A stretch of 64,000 nucleotides of DNA, from contig CAJPFK010000001.1 in assembly GCA_905339275.1 (NCBI GenBank), forward strand, positions 992,001-1,056,000, read 5' to 3'. Shown here piece by piece: positions 17,437 to 27,148 of this stretch. The notes beneath the pieces were generated by a model, which had not been told where the DNA came from, searched no databases, and was given only the letters and a program-made list of their open reading frames with translations. How positions within the stretch are numbered: the stretch's first letter is position 1; each line of letters starts with the position of its first letter. The translations under genes and the position numbers were made by a program. The stretch is from Methylophilaceae bacterium. Lineage in GTDB: Bacteria; Pseudomonadota; Gammaproteobacteria; Burkholderiales; Methylophilaceae.

Positions 17437-20034
17437 CTAGGTCCGGGCCGATTGTTGCAGTTGTTTTGGCCTGGAGTCCGGCATTTGCGCAATGATCTGG
17501 CATGCCACCGCGCTGATGTAGGGCAATGACTGCAGGCTCAGCATGGCGACCCATAGTTGTGCATCCAGATTGTCAAAACCGCGTGTCATCAGCATGGCAA
17601 GCGCCGACAGGATCAATGCCAGCAGCAAAAGTACCTCTTCACGAATCGGTTCGATTACCGACAGCTTGCCTCCCAGGCTTTTGCCTTTCGCTGTCGGTTT
17701 GAAAATGCCGCGTTTCTGCACCAGGCCCAGAATAATGCCTTTGGCAATCGAATGCGAGAGGCCGAGCCCGGCCAGCGATGCCCCGAAGATGTCTTTCCAG
17801 CTGCAATCCATGGTTCTGCGGTACAGGACAGGGCCAAGCGCTCCCTTGATGATCAGGAAGCAAAGAATAGGGGTCAGCATGATGGAAACCGGCAGGCTGA
17901 ATGACTTGGGAAAGGCCAGCATGGCCAGAGTCCAGCCGATGGAACCCAGCGTGAAGAATAGCTGCAATGCGTCGCCCAGCCAGCCGAACCATCCGGTAAG
18001 GAAATGGTAGCGCTGGCCGAAAGTCAGCGTGGATTTGCCCAGCAGTTTCGGCAGGTGGTGTTTCAGTATCTGCATCGCACCGAAAGCCCAGCGGAAGCGC
18101 TGCGATTTGAGCGCATTGTAGTTGGATGGCGTCAGCCCTCTGCCGAAGGTTTCATCCACGTAGCGCAACTCATGCCCATCTTCCAGCAGCCGCAGGCCAA
18201 GCTCCGTATCTTCGCAGATGCACCATTCCGACCAGCCGCCGACATTGTCCAGTGCCTGTTTTCGCACCAGGGTCATGGTGCCGTGCTGTATCAATGCATT
18301 GCGTTCATGGCGGTGGTGCATGCCGATACGGAAGAAGCCCTCGAATTCCCAGTTGCTCATGCGGCGGAAGAAATTGTTCTCCCAGTCCCGATGCGCTTGC
18401 GGTGCCTGTACGACAGCCACCTGCGGTTCGGCAAAATGCGGAACCAGCGCCGCCAGCCAGTCTGCTGTAACGACATAATCCGCGTCGACGACGCCGATAA
18501 CCTCAGCATTCGGGCTGGTCTGTTGCAGAGCGAAATTAAGTGCCCCGGCCTTGAAGCCCGGCCACTGCGGCAGGTGGAAAAAGTGGAAATTGCCCGGCAG
18601 CTTCGCCATGTAAGCCTCGACAGGTTTCCACAGCGCTTCGTCCCTGGTGTTGTTGTCGACAACGATCACCTCGAAATTGGCGTAGTAGAGCCTGCTCAGG
18701 CTTTCGATCGTTTTGATGACCATCTCCGGCGGCTCGTTGTAGCAGGCCAGATGCACAGAGACGAATTTTTGCTGCTCTGGCGGTAAGAATGTTGCCCGTT
18801 TATAGAATCTTCGCCAACCGCCCTTGAACATCACTTCGCTGAATTCGACGCCATAGATCATCAGCACGGCGGATGTCAGCATCATGGCGAATATCAGGCC
18901 TATCAGGACGATGAAGTCGCGCAGGGTGTAGTAATAATCGCCGGGCAGGCTCCAGGCAATGACCAGTGTCGTGATGCAGGCCTGCAGCAGCAACGCCATG
19001 GATAAACGCCCGCCCAGCCTCCAGTGCCGAAAACGGTAGGCGATGAACAGGATGGGCAGGAACGCGATCAGGGTCGACCAGGCGGCCTTGGTAATCCATC
19101 TGGTATCCTTGGGGATTGCGCCGGCCAGGGAATATTTCGGATTGCGTCCGCCGTCAAACATTCCCCAGTACGCGCCGGCCCAGCCTTCGAGATCCACTTT
19201 CCACGGCTGGTCGAAGGCTTCCATCAGATAGTAGTCATAATTCTGGTAAGCGGTTTTCGCCAGGAATTCGCGGACGAAACGCGCCTGGTTGACTTGCGAT
19301 GCGACCGAGGCGCCAATGGTTGGGCCGCGGCTCGGCCAGCCTATTTCGGTAATGACGATCTTCTTGCGCGGATAGGCGGCCATGATCTCCTTGTAGCGTT
19401 CGATCGTATAATTGACAGCCTGCTCTACCGGCACGCCTTCATGGTATGGCAGCAGATGGACCGCGATGAAATCGACATGCTTGACCAGCTCCGGGTTCTT
19501 CAGCCAGACGTGCCATGGCTCCGCTGTGGAGATGGGCAGCTCCGTCTCATCATTGACATGGTCGAGATACTCGATCAGTTTCTCGACCGGGATATCATTG
19601 CGCAACAGTACTTCGTTGCCGATGATCAGGCGTTCGATGTTCGGATAAAGCTCGGCTTTGGCGAGCAAGGTCCGGATTTCCCTTTCGTTGTCGAATTCGT
19701 CCGGGCTTATCCATGCGCCTGCGGCGACTTTCAGCCCGACGACAGCCGCCAGCGCAACGACTTCCGGGTTTTCAATCGCGCCGTAGGTACGTATGTGATC
19801 CGTATAGGGCTCCAGTATGCGAAGATCTTTAACCAGTTCCGACGTGCTGGGATATTTTTTCTCAAGCGGGCTCTGATCGACCTGGAATCCGCTGTAGGCG
19901 AACCCATGCACGATGGGAGGCGCATCGATCAGGGGCAATGCGCGATTGATGACAAGCCATAATGAAGCGTGCACCAGTGCGACCGCCAGCGCGAAAAGAA
20001 GCGGATTTGAATATCGTTTGACAGCGGCAATCAT
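17437..20034 (-). CDS. GH17-GT2 fusion: beta-glucan synthase/transglucosylase (NdvB-like)
   Basis: An 865-residue membrane protein. After one N-terminal transmembrane segment comes a GH17 domain (about 45-320) with acid/base Glu in GNEVLLR (about 143) and nucleophile Glu in TEIGWPS (about 229). Several transmembrane segments follow, then a family-2 processive glycosyltransferase with NEPPE, VVDADYV (about 517), CEDTELG and QRFRW (about 645), then more membrane helices. Proteins joining these domains are associated with beta-(1,3)-glucan synthesis in proteobacteria: GT2 polymerises UDP-glucose and GH17 elongates, branches or cyclises on the periplasmic side. ATG 20034 forms an ATGA overlap with the upstream GH17 gene, which fixes the start. 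Confidence 0.88.
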   Translation of the reverse strand: MIAAVKRYSNPLLFALAVALVHASLWLVINRALPLIDAPPIVHGFAYSGFQVDQSPLEKKYPSTSELVKDLRILEPYTDHIRTYGAIENPEVVALAAVVGLKVAAGAWISPDEFDNEREIRTLLAKAELYPNIERLIIGNEVLLRNDIPVEKLIEYLDHVNDETELPISTAEPWHVWLKNPELVKHVDFIAVHLLPYHEGVPVEQAVNYTIERYKEIMAAYPRKKIVITEIGWPSRGPTIGASVASQVNQARFVREFLAKTAYQNYDYYLMEAFDQPWKVDLEGWAGAYWGMFDGGRNPKYSLAGAIPKDTRWITKAAWSTLIAFLPILFIAYRFRHWRLGGRLSMALLLQACITTLVIAWSLPGDYYYTLRDFIVLIGLIFAMMLTSAVLMIYGVEFSEVMFKGGWRRFYKRATFLPPEQQKFVSVHLACYNEPPEMVIKTIESLSRLYYANFEVIVVDNNTRDEALWKPVEAYMAKLPGNFHFFHLPQWPGFKAGALNFALQQTSPNAEVIGVVDADYVVTADWLAALVPHFAEPQVAVVQAPQAHRDWENNFFRRMSNWEFEGFFRIGMHHRHERNALIQHGTMTLVRKQALDNVGGWSEWCICEDTELGLRLLEDGHELRYVDETFGRGLTPSNYNALKSQRFRWAFGAMQILKHHLPKLLGKSTLTFGQRYHFLTGWFGWLGDALQLFFTLGSIGWTLAMLAFPKSFSLPVSIMLTPILCFLIIKGALGPVLYRRTMDCSWKDIFGASLAGLGLSHSIAKGIILGLVQKRGIFKPTAKGKSLGGKLSVIEPIREEVLLLLALILSALAMLMTRGFDNLDAQLWVAMLSLQSLPYISAVACQIIAQMPDSRPKQLQQSART

Positions 20035-21587
20035 GTATTTGAGGTTAAGGTGTTGTTTTTGTGGAACCCGGCTGACAGAAGCAGGAGCGTTAATCCCAGC
20101 CAGAGCAGGGCATGCTGATTCAATGGTTCCGGCCAAAGTGCCAGGGCCGCATAAATTGCGGCTAACAATGCAATCGCCCGGTAGTTTCGCGACATTGCGC
20201 CTATGGAGAGCCCGGCGGCGCCCAGTACAAGCCCGAATTGCACGGCTGGCAGCATGTAAAGGCTAAGCGGGAAGTCCCGATAACGGCCATCGAATACCAC
20301 CAGCGCCCCACAAATCAGCGTAGTGATGGATAGTCCCCACAGGCTGGCCTGGATGAATTTCGGTGCATGTCGTTTACCGGCAATCAGGCCGGGGATCAGG
20401 ATCACCCCAATCCAGCCGGCAACCGCGACGCCTCCGAGCCCGAGCCACTCCCAGATATCCCTGCATGCCGTCACAAGATAGCCGAACTGCAGGTAGGCCA
20501 CCATGCCGCTCAGCGCCGCCAGTGGAGCGATCAGGCAATAACCGGCAAGATGATTCATGTCGTTGCCGAACCGCATGATCGCCGAAAATAACAGGATGGC
20601 ACCCAAGCTCCAGATCAATGGATGCCAGCCATCATTCCGTTCGGCGACGGGCCCACTCAAGGCGAACTTTGGAGCCAGCTGGCTATCGTAAAGCCCCCAA
20701 TGACCGCCAACGGATCCTTCAAGAATACGTTTCCAGGGCTGGTCTATGGCCTCGATCAGGTTGTAGTTCCAGCCTTTTTCGCTGGCGGCCTGAACAAATC
20801 CACGAATATAGCTGGCTTGATTCAATTGACTTGGCGCAGATGCATTTCGATGCCGGCCTATGCTGGGCCAGCCTGTTTCACCAATGAATAACGGCTTGCT
20901 GAAAGTTCCGGCAAGTTCATCCATTACCGTTGCGGCGTGCGGAATCGCATCGTCGATCGCTTGGGGATCATCCTCCCAGTAGGGCAGTACATGTACCGTC
21001 ACATAATCGACGGCATTCTCCAGCGATTTGTTTTTAAGCCAGAACTCCCATACATCGGCATAGGTCACCGGTACATCGGTCGCATCGTTTGCCCGTTTGA
21101 TATAAGCCAGCATTTTTGCCGGGGTCTGCTCCTTGCGCAACAGGACTTCATTGCCGACGATAAGTCCGCGAATGACCTCGGGATATTGATTGGCCAGCTT
21201 GATGCCCAGTGTCAGCTCCTTGTTGTTTTCAGCTTCGGTCCAACCTATCCATACGCCCAGCAGGACTTCCAGCCCCAGCTTTCCCGCTGCCTCCGGCACA
21301 TAATCCAGACCTTGTGAGACAGAGTAGGTGCGAATACATTCAAAACGCTCCGAGAGAAGTTTAAGATCGCCTTCTATCTGTTCCCGGCTTATCTGCGTAT
21401 TTTTGATAAACGGGCTTTGCCCCTTGCCGTAGTAGGGCGCGTAGGATGCGCACTGCAGCTTGCCGCCTTCGGCCAGTTCGGGAGAAACCAGGTCAACCGG
21501 CTGATTTTTCAGCCATAACCAGGTGGAAACAGAGATCAGCAGTATGAGGTTTAATGCAGAAAAAAGCCGGATTTTTGAGGATGGCAT
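20031..21587 (-). CDS. Membrane-anchored GH17 beta-glucan hydrolase/transferase
   Basis: A 518-residue protein with a signal anchor (about 7-26), a periplasmic GH17 domain (about 45-330) and seven or so C-terminal hydrophobic segments without a glycosyltransferase domain. The catalytic pair is visible: GNEVLLR (about 146) and GETGWPS (about 235). It aligns by eye along its whole GH17 part with the downstream fusion protein, so the two derive from one ancestor, one with and one without GT2. It is translationally coupled to that gene (ATGA). It may trim or remodel the glucan made by its partner. Confidence 0.87.
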   Translation of the reverse strand: MPSSKIRLFSALNLILLISVSTWLWLKNQPVDLVSPELAEGGKLQCASYAPYYGKGQSPFIKNTQISREQIEGDLKLLSERFECIRTYSVSQGLDYVPEAAGKLGLEVLLGVWIGWTEAENNKELTLGIKLANQYPEVIRGLIVGNEVLLRKEQTPAKMLAYIKRANDATDVPVTYADVWEFWLKNKSLENAVDYVTVHVLPYWEDDPQAIDDAIPHAATVMDELAGTFSKPLFIGETGWPSIGRHRNASAPSQLNQASYIRGFVQAASEKGWNYNLIEAIDQPWKRILEGSVGGHWGLYDSQLAPKFALSGPVAERNDGWHPLIWSLGAILLFSAIMRFGNDMNHLAGYCLIAPLAALSGMVAYLQFGYLVTACRDIWEWLGLGGVAVAGWIGVILIPGLIAGKRHAPKFIQASLWGLSITTLICGALVVFDGRYRDFPLSLYMLPAVQFGLVLGAAGLSIGAMSRNYRAIALLAAIYAALALWPEPLNQHALLWLGLTLLLLSAGFHKNNTLTSNT

Positions 21588-21750
21588 GAGTCATCAGTAA
21601 ACAAGTTGGACGCCCGGGATGGACGCATAGGCGATATGATAAGGCACTTCAGAATCTTTAACAAAAAATCCTGAGAAAACAACTGCTTTGCATGGCAATC
21701 TCGCGATACAATCGCGCTTTAATGATTTTCAACTCCAACAAGAAGCATCA

Positions 21751-22227
21751 ATGAAACAACTCGTTGCAATATTATTCTTACTGTCCATTCCATTCAGCGG
21801 ATTCGCGCAGGTACAGACTCAACCTCAACCCCGTTTCAGCGGGCCGAACTACAGCGGCACCTACACATGCAAAGGTGAAAACTCGCAAGTCGGAAAGTAT
21901 GCGGTGACAGTGACGCTCAGGCTGAATCTTGTCAGCAGCTATGCAAAATTTGGTGTCTATGAATACACGGCAGAGACGGAGAACTCGGTTAAATTCTACG
22001 GGAATGCCGTATCATCTGGAAACCAGCTGGCTACCAGTTTTTATATCGATAACCAGCGCCGTCGCGGCGAGCCTACAACCGGCCTGGCGACGGTAAAGCG
22101 CGAATCCGGCGGACGCTGGAGTTTCCGTAATCTTTACTTTGAACCGGACGATTTCGGCGGTAACTACGGGGTGGAAACCTGCACGATGAATAAACCCGAC
22201 AAGACTGAAATCAGGAAACCGGAGTAG
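21751..22227 (+). CDS. Secreted protein of unknown function
   Basis: A 158-residue protein with a clear signal peptide (MKQLVAILFLLSIPFSGFAQ; cleavage after FAQ or nearby). The mature part has two cysteines (in YTCKGEN and VETCTMN) that could form one disulfide, and a beta-rich, Tyr/Thr-rich sequence. I do not recognise the family. ATG 21751 is chosen because the signal peptide begins there. Its last 17 nt overlap the end of the convergent ChbG-like gene. Confidence 0.75.
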   Translation: MKQLVAILFLLSIPFSGFAQVQTQPQPRFSGPNYSGTYTCKGENSQVGKYAVTVTLRLNLVSSYAKFGVYEYTAETENSVKFYGNAVSSGNQLATSFYIDNQRRRGEPTTGLATVKRESGGRWSFRNLYFEPDDFGGNYGVETCTMNKPDKTEIRKPE

Positions 22228-23059
22228 GCGCACCCGTGGCCTGGGTGAGGAGGCTTGGACGCGCCAGTTCTAATTGGTGCGCCTGGAGAAGTCGGGGCAA
22301 AAGGTCTGCGCTGGATAGCACCTTGAACTCAATCTCTCTTGCCTGGCGAATTGCATCGGCAGATTCTTTTTCGATTCCTGGCATTGCAGGATGGCACATC
22401 AGTGCCGCCAGGTTTCCTGCCGGCTGCCTTGCAGCCAGTTCCAGCCAGCTATCCAGAGACCGGCCATAACCCTCCGCATCCTGGTTGAATGCATAAATGC
22501 CCAGCAGGAAATTGGTGTAGGGCAGATTCGCGTTTTTCGCTATCCTTTCCAGCGCGCGTGCGCCCAGGCCGGTAATAATGGCTGCTTTAACCCCTCGATG
22601 ATCGGGCGATCTGGCAATGCGTATCCAAGGTTTTACCCGTCCGAAGCGGCTGGCGATGATTTCGGCCAGAGCCCCTCGTATTTGCGGCAACTGGTGTACA
22701 TGCTGATGGCCATCGATATAGTCCGGTAACCTACCGTATGCCGCCTCGAATAAATCCAGCTGCCGATGGATGGCCTGGCGTATTTCGGCTAAGGAGAATC
22801 GACGCAGCAAGGTGCCGGAGATAATGCAGCCCAGGCTGCTTTTCAGCGGCTGTGCATATTCAGTGAAATCCAGGTGCAAGCCGATATCTGCCTTTTGGCG
22901 CAAATCAGGCGTGATTGCCCGTGCGGCTTCCGGCCAGCGAGGGCTCAGTGACATGCAGGAAAAAGCAGAGAGATGCCCCTGGCGGACGAGATGCAAAATG
23001 CCGGTATCGATGGCCTTGTTCATGGCATAGTCGTCCGCACACAGGACAATATGCTTCAT
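22211..23059 (-). CDS. ChbG/HpnK (YdjC)-family deacetylase
   Basis: A 282-residue YdjC-fold protein. The metal site is visible as CADDYAMN near residue 10 and DGHQHVHQLP near 125. The family includes chitooligosaccharide deacetylases and the hopanoid-associated HpnK. In this cassette with a lipid-linked sugar glycosyltransferase and a GtrA protein, it probably deacetylates an N-acetylated sugar of a surface glycan. The start (ATG 23059) gives a 4-nt ATGA overlap with the GtrA gene. A long open frame upstream of it is GtrA read in another frame. Confidence 0.85.
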   Translation of the reverse strand: MKHIVLCADDYAMNKAIDTGILHLVRQGHLSAFSCMSLSPRWPEAARAITPDLRQKADIGLHLDFTEYAQPLKSSLGCIISGTLLRRFSLAEIRQAIHRQLDLFEAAYGRLPDYIDGHQHVHQLPQIRGALAEIIASRFGRVKPWIRIARSPDHRGVKAAIITGLGARALERIAKNANLPYTNFLLGIYAFNQDAEGYGRSLDSWLELAARQPAGNLAALMCHPAMPGIEKESADAIRQAREIEFKVLSSADLLPRLLQAHQLELARPSLLTQATGAPTPVS

Positions 23060-23448
23060 CTTGCCGTGAAAGCCCAGTAACGGCTGAGCAGGTATGTGCC
23101 GATGGCGACAATCAGCATGATGATCCCGAGCAAAAGCCAGAATGGTAAGGAAAAAACCTGCAAGCCCATGAGCAGGAGCAGATGATTTGCGGCGAAGCCG
23201 CCGACTGCGACTACAAAAAATCTTGGCATCGATTGACGATGGGAATTCGTGCGGCCGGGGAAGGATAGATGGCGATGCCCGAAATAGCTTACAGGGAAAG
23301 CCAGCAGGAAACCTGATGGATTGGCCCATGCTGCAGGGATGCCGACACTTTCCAGTCCAACGGCCGCCGTATAGTGAACCAATGCCGCAATGGCGCCGAT
23401 CAGGGTAAACCATGAGACGGAACGTTGATGGGTATCAGCCGGGGGCAT
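23056..23448 (-). CDS. GtrA-family membrane protein
   Basis: A 130-residue protein with four hydrophobic segments, the size and pattern of GtrA (PF04138), thought to flip polyprenyl-phosphate-linked sugars across the inner membrane. It ends in RYWAFTAR; a terminal RxWxF motif is typical. Its ATG (23448) lies within the end of the GT2 gene (14-nt overlap), and its stop overlaps the start of the ChbG-like gene. The order GT2-GtrA matches serotype-converting gtr modules. Confidence 0.85.
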   Translation of the reverse strand: MPPADTHQRSVSWFTLIGAIAALVHYTAAVGLESVGIPAAWANPSGFLLAFPVSYFGHRHLSFPGRTNSHRQSMPRFFVVAVGGFAANHLLLLMGLQVFSLPFWLLLGIIMLIVAIGTYLLSRYWAFTAR

Positions 23449-24400
23449 TTTCTTCCCGTTGCACGACTTCCGCCACAATGTAGGGAGGGCGGCCTTTTAC
23501 CTCGTCATAGATGCGGGCAAGGTATTCCCCCAGTATGCCAATAAAGAGCAGTTGTACGCCCGAAAAAAACATGATGCTGACCACCACGGTTGGCCAACCC
23601 GGCACCGTTTCACGGAAAAACAGCTTCTCGATCACGATGACCAGCCCATAGAAAAAAGCCAGCAACGCCAGGATGCCGCCAACCGCGCTGGCAAGCCGCA
23701 AAGGCATGACAGAGAAGCTGGTAACGCCAGTCCAGGCCAGTTGTATGAGCTTGATCCTGGAAAAAGTGGATTCGCCATGAACTCTCGGCAGCGGCGTAAA
23801 CGGAATGCCGATCGATTTGTAACCAACCCAGGCATAGATGCCTTTCATGAATCGGTTGCGTTCAGGCAGGGAGAGCAGGGCATTGACTACCTTGCGGTTC
23901 ATCAGGCGGAAATCGCCTGCATCCCGGGGGATGGAAATTTGCCCGCCAAGGCTGATTGCGCGGTAGAACAGGCTTGAGCCCCAGCGCTTGAAACGGGATT
24001 CGACGGCCCGGTCCTGGCGGACGCCATAGACCATGTCGTAACCTTCTTGCCATTTGGCAAGCATTTCCGCGATCAGGGTGCTGGAGTGCTGCCCATCGGC
24101 ATCCATGCAGATCACGGCTTCACCGGATGCATATTCGAGGCCGGCAGTAATGGCATATTCCTTGCCGAAGTTCCGGGAAAAGCGTACCAGCGTAACCGGC
24201 AGGCTTGTTGTCAGCCGCCTGACTGCTTCGGCTGTCTGGTCGCGGCTTCCATCGTCGACTACGACAATGTCCCACTTTGTCGTCAATCCCGCCAATTGCT
24301 GTGCAATGTTTTCAAGCGTGGCAACAATCGCTGCCTCCTCGTTATAAGCGGGCACGATGACAGTCAGGTGCCGGCTAATCGGAAATTTCAGGTTTTCCAT
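23435..24400 (-). CDS. Polyprenyl-phosphate glycosyltransferase (DPM1/GtrB-like GT2)
   Basis: A 321-residue protein that transfers a sugar from a nucleotide donor to a polyprenyl phosphate at the inner membrane. The GT2 domain (about 10-230) shows VIVPAYNEE, VVVDDGSRD, MDADGQH and FSRNFGKEYA; two C-terminal transmembrane helices (about 235-305) follow. Together with GtrA and the upstream GT39-like protein it forms a route in which a lipid-linked monosaccharide is made, flipped, and transferred outside. Confidence 0.9.
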   Translation of the reverse strand: MENLKFPISRHLTVIVPAYNEEAAIVATLENIAQQLAGLTTKWDIVVVDDGSRDQTAEAVRRLTTSLPVTLVRFSRNFGKEYAITAGLEYASGEAVICMDADGQHSSTLIAEMLAKWQEGYDMVYGVRQDRAVESRFKRWGSSLFYRAISLGGQISIPRDAGDFRLMNRKVVNALLSLPERNRFMKGIYAWVGYKSIGIPFTPLPRVHGESTFSRIKLIQLAWTGVTSFSVMPLRLASAVGGILALLAFFYGLVIVIEKLFFRETVPGWPTVVVSIMFFSGVQLLFIGILGEYLARIYDEVKGRPPYIVAEVVQREENAPG

Positions 24401-24409
24401 TATGCAGAC

Positions 24410-26032
24410 TCAATTCGGGGCAGGGTGAGGACGGCGTTGATGTGCCAGCAGGTCGCGTCTGTCCTTGATAACCGCCAGTACAACCCCCAGGCGCTCGACC
24501 TTGCCGATGATTTTCCCCTGCAGCACTTTGTCGCAATTCATATTGGTGCTGGATATGAAGAAATCCGCGCTTATCCAGTCCGAGGTGATTTGAAAGTCGT
24601 GATCCAGATAGGTATCCGCCTGGATCGACTCAGCGCAGACGGCAACGCGGTATGGCGTGTCATAAATCCCGTTGTCTGGATGTTTGCCGTCGCCTATTTT
24701 CTTATCCAGCATCAGCGCAGCCTCACGTATGCTGCTTGACCAGTAATCGCCTTCCCATTCCTTCTCCGCCTCCTTGATATTGCCGGCCAGATGATTGTAG
24801 TAGACATACTGATAAGGATGTAATTCCATGAAAATGAACAAGGTGTTGAGCAGCAGTGCAGCAGAAACCGCTCCGCCGGCAAGCCGTGATTTTGGATAGG
24901 CACGGAGTGCTTCCCAGGCTTTCGACAACCCGATCGCAGCAATTACCGCCAAGGGCGGAAGAACAAACGTGAAATGACGGATGCCGTTATATAAGGCCGG
25001 CTTGTCCCATAAGGCAAAGGCAAGGGGAAACAATGCCGCAAGCAGCAGGCCGATCCACGCCAAAAAGAATGTATCACAAGGATGAATCCTGTAAAAATAC
25101 CTGATGCCAAGGAAAGCTGCAGCGAGCAGGCCGAGCAGGAAAATCTCCGGCAGGCGCACGGTCAGGTAAGCCAGGAGGTAGCTGCGCGGCACATCGCCGA
25201 TATTCATGACATCGCCATCCATCACTGTCAGCATGTTGAACGTGAAGTGGGAGAATGACCTGACTGCTTCCAGCGGGTGTTCCGGAGACATCACGCCCCA
25301 GGGCCAGAATAGCGCCATCAATAACCAGGCAACCACCCCGGCTGGAATCAGGGCCAGGAAGGCCTTGACGAGGTATTGAAGTTTTTGCCGGATAGTTCCC
25401 GGCTGGCAAAGCATTGCGTAAAACACAACCAGTAACAGGTAAAGCACGGCAAACCCGGCGCCGACACGCAACCCGAGCGCGCATCCGACCGCAATGCCCA
25501 GTTTGATGCCGAGGGATAGCCGCGGTTTGGGCAATTCCTGCGATATAAGGATGATGTAGTAGCTGGCCCATGCCATGCATGCGGCAAAAGGGATATCTTT
25601 CGTGTGGGTGAACATCGCGCCGGCCCAAGTGCCGGTGACGGAAAGCAGCACGACTGCAAACAATCCGGCGCGCTCACCGCCGAATATGCGAGCCGTTTTA
25701 TAAGCGGCCAGGATACCGCCCAGGCCGAACAAGGCAGAAAGCAGGTGGCGCATATCCCAGATCCAGACGGAGTCCGCAGGAAGGGCCAGCAAGCGTTCAA
25801 TCCCAGCCGCGATCAGGTCAAAAAAGCCGCCGTAAAGATACAGATTGCGATAATGAAAAGCGGACTGGTCGGCAAAGCCGGACGCATAGAAATCCAGCAG
25901 CCGGCGCCCGTAGACATGCTGCACTTCCTCATCATTACTGATGCCATACTGCCTGAACGTGAGCGCGACAAAGAGCGCGAGGGATGCGAAAACCAGATAA
26001 TTGAATAGACGCAAGGTCTTTGATGTGAACAA
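24410..26032 (-). CDS. GT39/ArnT-like membrane glycosyltransferase (GT-C fold)
   Basis: A 540-residue polytopic protein with about 11 hydrophobic segments. The first periplasmic loop carries the acidic GT-C motif in NDEEVQHVYG (about 33-42). The family uses polyprenyl-phosphate sugars to glycosylate lipid A, proteins or lipids. The soluble C-terminal part (about 400-540) has Cys and Asp rich stretches. It is the first gene of the four-gene glycan cassette, 9 bp upstream of the GT2 gene. The acceptor cannot be read from sequence. Confidence 0.8.
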   Translation of the reverse strand: MFTSKTLRLFNYLVFASLALFVALTFRQYGISNDEEVQHVYGRRLLDFYASGFADQSAFHYRNLYLYGGFFDLIAAGIERLLALPADSVWIWDMRHLLSALFGLGGILAAYKTARIFGGERAGLFAVVLLSVTGTWAGAMFTHTKDIPFAACMAWASYYIILISQELPKPRLSLGIKLGIAVGCALGLRVGAGFAVLYLLLVVFYAMLCQPGTIRQKLQYLVKAFLALIPAGVVAWLLMALFWPWGVMSPEHPLEAVRSFSHFTFNMLTVMDGDVMNIGDVPRSYLLAYLTVRLPEIFLLGLLAAAFLGIRYFYRIHPCDTFFLAWIGLLLAALFPLAFALWDKPALYNGIRHFTFVLPPLAVIAAIGLSKAWEALRAYPKSRLAGGAVSAALLLNTLFIFMELHPYQYVYYNHLAGNIKEAEKEWEGDYWSSSIREAALMLDKKIGDGKHPDNGIYDTPYRVAVCAESIQADTYLDHDFQITSDWISADFFISSTNMNCDKVLQGKIIGKVERLGVVLAVIKDRRDLLAHQRRPHPAPN

Positions 26033-26083
26033 GGTTTACGCTGCAATGGTAATGGATTGCGCGCGATTATATAGCAACCAATT

Positions 26084-27148
26084 TTAATTGCGAGATATGC
26101 CGTGCCGGTTCAATGCCCAAAGCACATGTTCCCTGACCAGCGGTGATGCATCATGCCTTCTCGCTTCCAGCGCTGCGGTCACTTCCGGGCTGCCGGGGGC
26201 ATTGCCGAGGCCGACGGCAATATTGCGCAGCCATTGTGCATAGCCGATTCTGTAAATGGCGCTACCCGCCATCTTTTCCTTGAATGTCGCTTCGTCCCAG
26301 CCAAACAGTTCCACAAGGGAAATATCGTCCAGGCCATGCCGCACATGGAAATCATCAACGCCTGTGAGCTGCCCGAAGCGATTCCAGGGGCAGGCAAGCT
26401 GGCAGTCGTCGCAGCCATATACGCGGTTACCGATCAATGGCCGCAAGCCCTCGGGGATGCTGTCCTTTAGTTCTATGGTCAGATAGGAAATGCAGCGCCT
26501 GGCATCCACCTCGTAAGGCGCGATGATCGCCTGTGTCGGGCAGATTTCAATACAGGCCCTGCAGGTGCCGCAGTGATTCTGGCCTGCTGCATCAAGCGGC
26601 AGCGGCAGGTCCGTATAGATTTCACCGAGAAAGAACCAGGAGCCGGCCTCGCGCGACAGCAGCAGGGTATGTTTGCCGCGCCAGCCCAAACCGGCCTTCT
26701 CCGCCAGCGCGACTTCCAGCACGGGAGCACTGTCAGTGAACACGCGGTAGCCGAATGGGCCGACCCGGTTTCCTATCTTGTCACAGAGGCTTTGCAGGCG
26801 CTGGCGTAGCACCTTGTGATAATCACGCCCGAGGGCATAGCGCGAAATAAAGGCTTTCTCGCCGTTTTCCATCACGGCCATGCTGTCTTCCGCATCGGGC
26901 GGCAGGTAGTCCATGCGGACCGATATCACGCGTATCGTGCCGGGTACGAGTTCAGCAGGGCGGGTTCGTTTATCGCCATGTTTTGCCATATAATCCATGG
27001 CACCATGAAAGCCCTTAGCCAACCATTCGCGATGTGCCTGTTCGGCTTGAGACAAATCGGTATCCGCAATGCCTATTGCGCCAAAGCCCAGTTCGGCACC
27101 CCAGCGTTTGATGTCATCGGCAAGGCCGGATAAGTCGTTCGGGTTCAT
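26084..27148 (-). CDS. queG: Epoxyqueuosine reductase QueG
   Basis: Last step of queuosine tRNA modification: reduces epoxyqueuosine to queuosine using cobalamin and two [4Fe-4S] clusters. The 354 residues have the N-terminal DUF1730/cobalamin domain and the cluster ligands CGTCRACIEICP and CDDCQLACPWN (about 190-250), then a HEAT-like tail. The start at ATG 27146-27148 (MNPNDLSG) touches the tsaE start on the other strand with no base between them. Confidence 0.94.
   Translation of the reverse strand: MNPNDLSGLADDIKRWGAELGFGAIGIADTDLSQAEQAHREWLAKGFHGAMDYMAKHGDKRTRPAELVPGTIRVISVRMDYLPPDAEDSMAVMENGEKAFISRYALGRDYHKVLRQRLQSLCDKIGNRVGPFGYRVFTDSAPVLEVALAEKAGLGWRGKHTLLLSREAGSWFFLGEIYTDLPLPLDAAGQNHCGTCRACIEICPTQAIIAPYEVDARRCISYLTIELKDSIPEGLRPLIGNRVYGCDDCQLACPWNRFGQLTGVDDFHVRHGLDDISLVELFGWDEATFKEKMAGSAIYRIGYAQWLRNIAVGLGNAPGSPEVTAALEARRHDASPLVREHVLWALNRHGISRN

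Noticed and set aside
19024-19962. Long plus-strand open frame (312 codons) opposite the GH17-GT2 gene
   Set aside because: The minus strand carries intact GH17 catalytic motifs; this is a shadow frame.
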